The notes under the pieces were generated by a model. The model saw only the letters and a program-made list of their open reading frames with translations. It was not told the DNA's origin and searched no databases. A DNA stretch of 64,000 nt from Natronoglycomyces albus (GTDB taxonomy: Bacteria > Actinomycetota > Actinomycetes > Mycobacteriales > Micromonosporaceae): assembly GCF_016925535.1 (NCBI RefSeq), contig NZ_CP070496.1, forward strand, positions 3,224,001 to 3,288,000. Direction: 5' to 3'. Made by a program: the position numbers and the translations under genes. This document shows positions 57,700 to 64,000 of the stretch, piece after piece (the stretch's first letter is position 1; the number at the start of each line of letters is the position of its first letter).

Positions 57700-58217
57700 T
57701 GGCTCTACCTGCCTACTACCTCGAATACGCGACGTCGGTATCGGCGCGGGAGGCCATCGAGTTTTTCGCGGGCCGGCTAGGCGCGGACATTGTCGATGAG
57801 GGCGACCACGAGCCCGATCGTGCGTTGGAGGAGACAGCGCTTCGGTGCGTGCGCGGCGATCTTAGTGTCTATGCCTATGAGGACCCGCCGCAGGAGTTCA
57901 GCGACTATATCGTGGCGTTGGGCCTCGATATTGAAAAGATCCTCGTGGTGTCGTTCGATCCGGAAAAGCAGCTGACCCGCAGCCGGTCCCACCTGGCCAT
58001 GGACGCAGAGATTGTCGACGCGGTCAAGCACTTTGTCACTGCCAACGAAGGCACCGGCTATTTCACAATGGACTTCACGTTCATGTTGGGTGACTTCACC
58101 GGCGATCGACCGGCCTTCGATGTTTCCCTTATGGAGAGAAGTGATTTCAACGCCGAGGGCGACTTCGATTCGATCTTGTCCGACGTCGAGGTGCGGCCAC
58201 TGGAGAAATTGGAATGA
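57699..58217 (+). CDS. Presumed cognate immunity protein (SitI3-like)
   Basis: 172 residues. Its ATG overlaps the toxin stop by one base (TAATG), the usual toxin-immunity coupling. Acidic, no signal peptide. MALPAYYLEYATSVSAREAIEFFAGRLGADIV and IEKILVVSFDPEKQL resemble SitI3-type immunity proteins, which I state with modest confidence. It should neutralise the upstream tRNase domain in the cytoplasm. Confidence 0.6.
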   Translation: MALPAYYLEYATSVSAREAIEFFAGRLGADIVDEGDHEPDRALEETALRCVRGDLSVYAYEDPPQEFSDYIVALGLDIEKILVVSFDPEKQLTRSRSHLAMDAEIVDAVKHFVTANEGTGYFTMDFTFMLGDFTGDRPAFDVSLMERSDFNAEGDFDSILSDVEVRPLEKLE

Positions 58218-58310
58218 GTCGCCTTGGGCGAGGATATCCCCGCTCCCGCAACACGCACGTGACGCCGTGCGCGCTTTGGGACTTGGAAGAACTCTACAGC
58301 GCTCCTCCGC

Positions 58311-58446
58311 GACCGGCGTCAAGGACAGATGCAGCGGCCTGTCACCCAGACGAAAAACGACCGCGTCGGACAAGGGAACGATATGGGCCAGTACCGCGCT
58401 GAGCGCTGTTGAGGCAGTGGTGGTGCTGAACCACACCTCAGATTCA
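58311..58446 (-). pseudogene. Remnant of a fourth S15 peptidase gene (C-terminal fragment)
   Basis: The reverse strand reads ESEVWFSTTTASTALSAVLAH directly joined to IVPLSDAVVFRLGDRPLHLSLTPV. The intact copies have FTSS(S/T)SSTALSAVLV followed ~70 residues later by LSDVVDFHL...LHLTPV. The fragment therefore kept the C-terminal end with an internal deletion and lost the rest of the gene. The toxin/immunity pair lies immediately downstream of it, and the matching S15-type terminator lies beyond the pair at 56567. Confidence 0.8.
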
Positions 58447-58587
58447 CCGTCGAGCCCATTCTCGGCATATCGTCCGGGAGTCCAGCAATCTTTTCGCCCC
58501 AAGCGCGTCATATGTCCCCTATTCCCGCGTCTAGTAAGTGTCCGATGCGTTTACATCGTCTACGTCTTCCACGCGGGAGTGATTGCC

Positions 58588-58746
58588 ATGCAAAGCAGTA
58601 GGGACCTGCCCGGGATCGCGGGTCATCATCCTGATCGGGCCAAGGAGTACTGCACGACGTGCTCCGAAGGCAAGAACAAGTGCCCGTGGCCGTGTCCGAC
58701 CGCTTTGGGGCAGCATGCCAATCGCAAGAGCCAGCGTTCGGGGTAA
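58588..58746 (+). CDS. Small Cys-rich protein
   Basis: 52 residues from ATG 58588 with GGGAG upstream. It contains HHPDRAKEYCTTCSEGKNKCPWPCPTALGQHA, four Cys and several His that could bind zinc or an Fe-S cluster. No family recognised. It stands alone between the S15 remnant and a bidirectional terminator. It may be a real small gene or chance. Confidence 0.4.
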   Translation: MQSSRDLPGIAGHHPDRAKEYCTTCSEGKNKCPWPCPTALGQHANRKSQRSG

Positions 58747-58811
58747 AACGGTGGCACGCGAGGGCGCCCTTTCGATGCCCCGGTGCTCGCCTCATCGACA
58801 CTGATCTCATA

Positions 58812-58850
58812 ACAGTGTGGCCACCACGGAAACTGTGGCGGCCACACTGT
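58812..58850. terminator. Terminator downstream of S15 copy 2
   Basis: The stem ACAGTGTGGCC (58812-58822) pairs with 58840-58850, and an inner CCAC/GTGG pairing extends it. It lies between the small Cys-rich gene and S15 copy 2, which converge here. Confidence 0.8.
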
Positions 58851-58897
58851 CTATATTCATTGTCCCGCAGGACTGTGCTCGTTTAGCGCGATTCCGG

Positions 58898-60679
58898 TTA
58901 AGAGACCGGGGTCAGGTGCAGGTTCAACACGCTGTCGCCCAAGTGGAAGTCCACGACATCCGAGAGCGGGTCATGCGTGGTCATGGTCGGGTGGTTCGTG
59001 ACCAAGGCCAGGCCGATCCGGTTGCCGTCGGGGATGATGACGTCGCGCGGCTCCAGCGGAATATTCATCGTGTATTCCTGGCCGGGAACCAGTGCCTCCT
59101 CGGCCCACAGCGATTCATGATTCTTAGCGTCAGCACCAGCGTGGGTGATGAACGTGACCAGACCTTCGCCTGGGTAGTAGTGCACCAGCACTGCTGAGAG
59201 CGCCGTCGAACTACTGGAGGAGGTGAAGGTGAGGTCCAGGTCAACAATGCCTGACAGGTGCTGGTCGCCCTCGACCGGATCGGTCAAGAACACGGCGCGT
59301 TCGTCAATCTGCGTACCCGGATCGACCACGATCGTGTCGTAGTCGGGCACATCACCGCTGACAGTGTGTACGCCCGTGGACGAGTCGTCACCACTGAGAG
59401 TTCCAAAGCCATCGGCGTCCTCTCCCAAGTAGAGCTGCTGGTGCTCTCCGTTGGGGTTCGGCCAGTCCTCATAGAAATCGGCGGTGTCGGCGTCACGAGT
59501 GACTATCACGCTCGGTGCCTCGGCAACACCGTTGTCAACGCCTTTGAGGTAGTGGTCAAACCAGGAGTGGTACAGCGCGCGCCCTTCCAACGCCCACGGG
59601 CTGGCCGCGTTCGTGGTGGGGTCGGCGTGCGCCCCGGGGAATAGCCACATCGACTGGTCGACGTCGTGCTCCCCCAGAGCTTCCCACCAACGTCCAGTAT
59701 GGGTGGTCTTAACGTTGTGGTCGTTTTGACCGTGCACGTGCAATACGGCGGCGTGAACCTGGTCGGCGTCGGTGGTGTAGTCACGCTCGGCCCAGAAGTC
59801 GTTGTAGTCGAACGTGACGTCGTCGGCGTCTAGGTCCATTTGCTTCCACAGATCGCGGCAGACCTCACGGGCGTTCTCGTTGGCGACGAACTCAGCCAGG
59901 TAGCTGACGTATTCGTCATCCCACCACCGCAGGCCAATGCCTTCGGCGCGGGTGTAGTCGTACCAACTGGAGATCGCGGCGATCGGAATGATGGCCTTGA
60001 CTTCCTCGATGCCAGTGGCGGCCACGGCGTTGGGCAGCGTGCCGTTATAGGACGTACCGAGCATGCCCACGGACGGCTCGGCCCAGTCAGCGACAGCTTC
60101 GGTGCCGTCCTCGTAGGTGGCGGTCGTACGCCCGGCCAGCCAGTCGACCACGGCGGTGATGCTCTGGGTGTCCTCGACCCCTCCGGTGGTGGGGCAACCG
60201 TCCGATTGGGCGGTCCCCTGCATTTCCGGTTCGATGTAGGCGTAACCGTGCTCCACAAAATGGGTGTACTTCCAGTCCATGAAGTGGCGTGGCACGGTGT
60301 TGGGGTCGATGGGGATCTGTCGCCCGTCCTCTCCCTGGGAGAAAAGCTCCGGGATCGGAATGAGGTCGTAATAGGGGCTCGGCTGCGCGATGACCGGCAC
60401 CTTAACGCCCTCATCGGTGGCGGGGCGAACGATTTCGACGGCGATCTTGTCCAGTTCACCGTCTCCGTCGGAGTCGAAGTCGCTTTGGACCCAGACCGTC
60501 TCCCAAACCGCGTCGTCGAGGTCGTACTCGGCTTCGGGAATGGGGTCAAGGAAGTCGAACGGCGCTTCGGGAGTTTCTTGGGTATTGGGGTCGGCGGCTG
60601 CGGTTGCCGCCCAACCCGTGATGGCGACGGCTCCGGCCAGGGAGGCGGCCAGAAGCCTTCGGGGTTTCCGGGGATTCAT
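58898..60679 (-). CDS. Secreted X-Pro dipeptidyl-peptidase (S15/CocE family), copy 2
   Basis: 593 residues from ATG 60679 (MNPRKPRRLLAASLAG, signal peptide), preceded by TGGAGGAA; the frame is open to 60709 but starts at a conserved leader. DSDGDGELDKIAVEIVRPA, GMLGTSYNGTLPNAV, HVHGQNDHNV, and FPGAHADP carry the nucleophile, acid and His. It is longer than the others because of an insert before the PRHFMDWKYTHFVEHGYAYIEPEMQG block (IPIPELFSQGEDGRQ). Probably a different substrate range. Expression unit shared with palindromes at 60730 and 60799. Confidence 0.9.
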   Translation of the reverse strand: MNPRKPRRLLAASLAGAVAITGWAATAAADPNTQETPEAPFDFLDPIPEAEYDLDDAVWETVWVQSDFDSDGDGELDKIAVEIVRPATDEGVKVPVIAQPSPYYDLIPIPELFSQGEDGRQIPIDPNTVPRHFMDWKYTHFVEHGYAYIEPEMQGTAQSDGCPTTGGVEDTQSITAVVDWLAGRTTATYEDGTEAVADWAEPSVGMLGTSYNGTLPNAVAATGIEEVKAIIPIAAISSWYDYTRAEGIGLRWWDDEYVSYLAEFVANENAREVCRDLWKQMDLDADDVTFDYNDFWAERDYTTDADQVHAAVLHVHGQNDHNVKTTHTGRWWEALGEHDVDQSMWLFPGAHADPTTNAASPWALEGRALYHSWFDHYLKGVDNGVAEAPSVIVTRDADTADFYEDWPNPNGEHQQLYLGEDADGFGTLSGDDSSTGVHTVSGDVPDYDTIVVDPGTQIDERAVFLTDPVEGDQHLSGIVDLDLTFTSSSSSTALSAVLVHYYPGEGLVTFITHAGADAKNHESLWAEEALVPGQEYTMNIPLEPRDVIIPDGNRIGLALVTNHPTMTTHDPLSDVVDFHLGDSVLNLHLTPVS

Positions 60680-60840
60680 GTATTCCTCCAAGTGGGTTGG
60701 GGTTCCCACGAGATCTCATGTGAAGTATCGACATATGTCGCTCCGTTCCCCGAACCGTAGCCGAATTGTCCTTTGTGGTTCAAGAAGAAATTAGAACAAA
60801 TCAGTGAATAACGTTGTGACTCTTCACATTCAGCACTTGA
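60680..60840 (-). promoter_or_regulatory. S15 copy 2 leader and operators
   Basis: Reading toward the gene: AATCAGTGAAT (60799-60809), GACATATGTC (60730-60739), then the hairpin GTGGG...CCCAC just before TGGAGGAA. The same three elements at the same distances precede copies 1 and 3. The remainder of 60840-61070 shows no gene I can support. Confidence 0.65.
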
Positions 60841-61075
60841 TTGACTTCACAAGATCAATGCATTATGGCGTATCGGAGGGCGAAAAACGTCGCTGTGAAC
60901 TGCCGCCAGGACTCCAGAGCAAGCCCAGTGATCCCTGTACAGGGCGCTACTTCGACTGGGGATCTTCATACCTTTCACAGGCCATCGAATGCCTGCTACG
61001 CCCGAGCGCCGAGGGTGGCTAGCGCGTCGCGTCTTCACCTCAGCGATGAGCCCGCTGCGTGGCCTGAGCACGGCC

Positions 61076-61105
61076 CGAGGGCCGCCATGGTCGTGGCGGC
61101 CCTCG
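61076..61105 (-). terminator. Terminator of S15 copy 3
   Basis: A perfect 12-bp stem (61076-61087 with 61094-61105) has a 6-nt loop. It lies 40 bp beyond the copy 3 stop. Confidence 0.85.
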
Positions 61106-61144
61106 GCATCGATACCCGCTATGTGAATACCGAGCTTCCGAGGT

Positions 61145-62881
61145 CTAGGCGGGAGTCAAGTGCAAGTTGAGCGCACTAGCTCCCAAATGGAAGTCGACTG
61201 TTCGCGAGTTCGAGTCGAATGTGGTCAGTGTGGGGTGGTTCATCACCAAGACGACGCCTATCCGGTGGCCGTCGGGGATGATGACATCGCGCGGTTGCAG
61301 CTCGAAGTTCATCTCATAGGTTGCGCCAGGTGTGAGCGCCTGCTGATTCCACAACGACTGGTAGTTCTTTCCATCGGCGCCATTGCGGGTGATGAACGTG
61401 GCGTTTCCGGCTGGATCGTATGACACCAGCACTGCCCCCAGCGCCGCCGAGGAGGTGGCCGAGGAGAACGTCACATCAATGTCCACAATGCCCGAAAGCT
61501 GCTGCGCGCCTCGCATCGGTTCGCTCAGGAAGACCCTTCGGTCGTTGCGCAGCTGCGTCGGGTTCGACAGCATCGTGCTCTCGTTTGGCGGGTTGGCGGT
61601 CACTCGATGCGTACCCCACGACGACGGGTTGGTCGACAACGTTCCCACACCCCGAGCGTCTTCGCCCAGGTAGTAGGTGACGTCGCTACCGGCCGGATTG
61701 GGCCAATGGTCGTAGTGGTCGGTTCCCGAGGCGCGATCGACGATCACGTCTGGTCCATCAAGGACGCCATTGTCAATACCTTTCAGGAAGTGGTCAAACC
61801 AGTTGTGCACCAGCTGCCGGTATGGCCCGGTGTTCGGCGGCTCGGAGTGCGCGCCTGGGTGCAGGTACAGCTTCTGGTCCACATCGTGCTGGGCCAGCGC
61901 CTCCCACCAGCGTCCGGTGTGGGTGGTCTTCACGTTGTGGTCGTTCTGGCCGTGGACGTGGAGTACTGCGGCTTGGACTTGGTCGGCGTCTGTGCGGTAG
62001 TTGCGTTCGTCCCAGAAGCGGTTGTAGTCGTGTGTGGCGTCGTCGGCGTCGGCGACCATTTGGTTCCACACGTCCTGGCACAGACTGCGGGCTCGTGGGT
62101 TGGCGACGAAGTCGGCCAAATAGCGTACGTATGCCCGGTCCCAGCCACGTAGACCGACGCCTTCGGCGCGGGTGTAGTCGTACCAGCTGGAGATGGCGAC
62201 GACCGGGACGATCGCTTTGACTTCTTCGATGCCGGTGGCGGCCACGGCGTTGGGCAGCGTGCCGTTATAGGAGCCGCCGATCATGCCCACGGCTGGCTCG
62301 GCCCAGTCGGCGACGGCTTCGGTGCCGTCGGCGTAGGTGGCGGTGGTGCGCCCGGCTAGCCAGTCGACCACGGCGGTGACGCTTTGGGTGTCCTCGACTC
62401 CACCGGTGGTGGGGCAGCCTTCGGAGCTGGCCGTACCTTGCATTTCTGGTTCGATGTAGGCGTATCCGCGTGGTACGAAGTAGTTTCCGTACCAGCTGGA
62501 GAAGTGCCGAGGCTCGAATCCGTCGGCTAGGGGTATGTGGAAGTCGCTCTGTGCGCTCATGGAGCTGGAGCTGAGGTTGTAGTAAGGGCTGGGTTGGGCG
62601 ATGACGGGAACTTTCGCGCCGTGGTCAGTTTCGGCCGGGCGCATGATGGCCACACCGATGCGGTCGGGTCGCCCGTCGCCATCGGAGTCCATGTCGGATT
62701 GGACGTATACGAATTCGGTGATGGCGTTGTCGATGTCGTAGGTCGGCTCGATGTCTGCGACATCATCGAAGGGGGTTGGTTCTGGAGTGGTTTCGGCGTT
62801 GGCGGCCACTGCGGAAGAGGCGATGATGATCGGGCCCGCCAGCGCGGCGGCTAGGAGGCGTTTGAGATTCCGGGGTTTCAT
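61145..62881 (-). CDS. Secreted X-Pro dipeptidyl-peptidase (S15/CocE family), copy 3
   Basis: 578 residues from ATG 62881 (MKPRNLKRLLAAALAG, signal peptide ending SAVAANA); an upstream in-frame Met at 63004 is outside family homology. MDSDGDGRPDRIGVAIMRPA, nucleophile GMIGGSYNGTLPNAV (GGSYNG rather than GTSYNG), HVHGQNDHNV, and HPGAHSEP. Adjacent in sequence to copies 1 and 2, all on the minus strand, so probably tandem duplications that diverged. Upstream hairpin GTGGG...CCCAC conserved before TGGAGGAA. Confidence 0.9.
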   Translation of the reverse strand: MKPRNLKRLLAAALAGPIIIASSAVAANAETTPEPTPFDDVADIEPTYDIDNAITEFVYVQSDMDSDGDGRPDRIGVAIMRPAETDHGAKVPVIAQPSPYYNLSSSSMSAQSDFHIPLADGFEPRHFSSWYGNYFVPRGYAYIEPEMQGTASSEGCPTTGGVEDTQSVTAVVDWLAGRTTATYADGTEAVADWAEPAVGMIGGSYNGTLPNAVAATGIEEVKAIVPVVAISSWYDYTRAEGVGLRGWDRAYVRYLADFVANPRARSLCQDVWNQMVADADDATHDYNRFWDERNYRTDADQVQAAVLHVHGQNDHNVKTTHTGRWWEALAQHDVDQKLYLHPGAHSEPPNTGPYRQLVHNWFDHFLKGIDNGVLDGPDVIVDRASGTDHYDHWPNPAGSDVTYYLGEDARGVGTLSTNPSSWGTHRVTANPPNESTMLSNPTQLRNDRRVFLSEPMRGAQQLSGIVDIDVTFSSATSSAALGAVLVSYDPAGNATFITRNGADGKNYQSLWNQQALTPGATYEMNFELQPRDVIIPDGHRIGVVLVMNHPTLTTFDSNSRTVDFHLGASALNLHLTPA

Positions 62882-63060
62882 GTGTTCCTCCATGTGGGTC
62901 GGGGTATCCCACGGGATTCTTATCGAAGAATCGACATGCGTCGTTCCTTGAGAAACACGATACCGAGGTTGGTAAGCGCCATACCAGCGTTGATGCGGGG
63001 GCACAATTCACTGAATACCGCCTGGGTGCTCGGTTGACTACTGTGTGCCAACAATGGGGA
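62882..63060 (-). promoter_or_regulatory. S15 copy 3 leader and operators
   Basis: Palindromes GACATGCGTC (62933-62942) and ATTCACTGAAT (63006-63016) lie ~51 and ~125 bp from the start codon, as in copies 1 and 2. The GTGGG/CCCAC hairpin lies just before the ribosome site. Confidence 0.65.
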
Positions 63061-63110
63061 ATCAGTTATCACTGTGGACACTTCCGTCGCGTTGTGGAGC
63101 ACGCCGCGTA

Positions 63111-63156
63111 ATAGGTGAGCGGCCGCCCCTTTAGAGGACGACCGCTTCTCACCTAT
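63111..63156 (-). terminator. Hairpin downstream of acyl-CoA dehydrogenase gene
   Basis: ATAGGTGAG (63111-63119) pairs with CTCACCTAT (63148-63156), with a GCGG/CCGC inner pair. It lies in the 319-bp gap after the dehydrogenase stop; no other feature is seen in the rest of the gap. Confidence 0.6.
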
Positions 63157-63323
63157 GGAAACCGGCGGCTCTTTGACAACCCAGCGAACCGCGCGGCAAG
63201 GTCTAAGGCTTCCGCAAACAACGCCTTCGGCGTTGGGTTTAGCTCATTTTCCAATATGGGTCTCGCCTCGTACGGCTTTGAAAAAGCGCTCTTGCGTCAT
63301 TCGCGCCGTAGAGCCAACCGTCG

Positions 63324-64000
63324 TTAGACGAAGACCTCCCCGATAGCTCCCAGTAGCTGGCGGGCGATGACGATGCGCTGCACCTCGTTGGTGCCCTCGT
63401 AGATCTGGGTGATCTTGGCATCACGCATCATGCGCTCAACCGGGTAGTCACGGGTGTAACCGTATCCGCCGAGGATCTGCACGGCCTCCACGGTGACTTG
63501 CATAGCCGTGTCGGAGGCAAAGCACTTGGCAGTCGCGCCGAAGTATGTCACGTCGTCGTCCCCACGTTCCGACTTGGCGGCCGCGGCATAGGTCAGTTGA
63601 CGGGCGGCGGTGATGTTCATGGCCGCGTCGGCCATCTTGAACTGCAGCCCTTGGAACGAGGAGATTGGCTTGCCGAACTGCTGCCGCTCGGTGGAGTAGC
63701 CAGCCGCGTAGTCGAGCGCGCCCTGTGCGATGCCCAGCGCCTGTGCCGCGATCGTGACCCGCGTGTGGTCGAGCGTGCGCATGGCTAGCTTGAATCCCTC
63801 ACCCTCGGCCCCGATCAGTCGATCGGCGGGGATGCGCACCTGGTCGAAGTACACCTCGCGGGTGGGGGACGCTTTAATGCCCAATTTGTGTTCGGGAGCC
63901 CCAAAGCTGACGCCTTGGTCGTTTTTTTCGACCACGAAGGCGCTAATTCCCTTACTGCCCTTGCCGGGATCGGTTACGGCAAAGACCGTGTAGTAGTCGG
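63324..64000 (-). CDS. Acyl-CoA dehydrogenase, C-terminal part (cut by window edge)
   Basis: The reverse frame enters at 64000 in [21 protein letters not shown] and ends at 63324 (~225 residues). It shows [104 protein letters not shown]. The Glu of YEGTNE is the usual catalytic base of short-chain-type acyl-CoA dehydrogenases, which oxidise acyl-CoA to enoyl-CoA with FAD. The N-terminal half lies outside the window. Confidence 0.92.
   Translation of the reverse strand, partial: DYYTVFAVTDPGKGSKGISAFVVEKNDQGVSFGAPEHKLGIKASPTREVYFDQVRIPADRLIGAEGEGFKLAMRTLDHTRVTIAAQALGIAQGALDYAAGYSTERQQFGKPISSFQGLQFKMADAAMNITAARQLTYAAAAKSERGDDDVTYFGATAKCFASDTAMQVTVEAVQILGGYGYTRDYPVERMMRDAKITQIYEGTNEVQRIVIARQLLGAIGEVFV

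Noticed and set aside
57777-58511. 244-codon minus-strand open frame
   Set aside because: Only its first ~65 codons match S15 peptidases; the rest is antisense to the immunity gene. I report the homologous part as a pseudogene instead.

Overview
The window is about 64 kb of a high-GC actinobacterial chromosome. The evidence is the leuA, lysC-asd, dnaX-ybaB-recR and cysS-rlmB housekeeping blocks, a type VII (ESX-like) secretion locus with EccB/EccC/EccD and a mycosin, a SARP regulator, an XRE/DUF397 pair, and tRNA genes next to the SRP RNA. Gene content and the ESX layout (no EccE, EccA or EspG) fit a Glycomycetaceae/Micromonosporales-like actinomycete. That placement is inference; no rRNA or other marker fixes it.

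Layout. (1) 1-9.6 kb: rlmB (cut by the window edge), cysS, a divergent TetR/SDR pair in which both genes have lost their 5' ends, asd, lysC, a lipoprotein, a nitroreductase, and leuA with a possible attenuator leader. (2) 9.65-13.1 kb: accessory patch with a DUF397/Scr1-type XRE pair, two small orphan genes, a degenerate copy of the recR 3' end, a 164-bp near-perfect palindrome, and a candidate T7SS-exported toxin. (3) 13.1-16.2 kb: recR, ybaB, dnaX. (4) 16.4-31.6 kb: a biosynthetic gene cluster. It holds a 1009-residue SARP-NB-ARC-TPR regulator, a single-module A-Ox-T-TE NRPS like indigoidine synthetase, and a convergent seven-gene operon (FMN reductase, serine acetyltransferase, cysteine-synthase-like enzyme, MFS exporter, three ATP-grasp ligases). 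(5) 31.8-37.2 kb: HdeD-like membrane protein, an unknown protein, an MFS exporter, tRNA-Thr(CGT), the 4.5S-type SRP RNA, tRNA-Ser(GGA), and a membrane metallophosphoesterase. In many actinomycetes tRNA-Ser and ffs lie directly beside dnaX, so the cluster appears to separate these neighbours by about 19 kb.

(6) 37.2-53.3 kb: type VII secretion locus. It holds small ESX-type proteins, EccD, two tandem cassettes of an ESX-domain alpha/beta-hydrolase plus a small partner protein, EccC, EccB and a mycosin. The mycosin has lost the catalytic His and Ser, so it looks like a pseudoprotease. Four proteins, including the toxin near recR, share one N-terminal helical module in which the Trp of WXG is gone but a YxxxD export signal follows. 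(7) 53.3-64 kb: a PNPOx/DUF3224 pair, three secreted S15 X-Pro dipeptidyl-peptidase paralogues with matching leaders and operators, a remnant of a fourth paralogue interrupted by a CdiA_C-type toxin and its presumed immunity gene, and the 3' part of an acyl-CoA dehydrogenase gene.

The strongest leads are the NRPS/ATP-grasp cluster, the inactive mycosin with its effector/partner cassettes, the toxin cassette inserted at the 3' end of a peptidase pseudogene, and the recR-remnant/palindrome patch. All family calls come from reading motifs; no database search was run.
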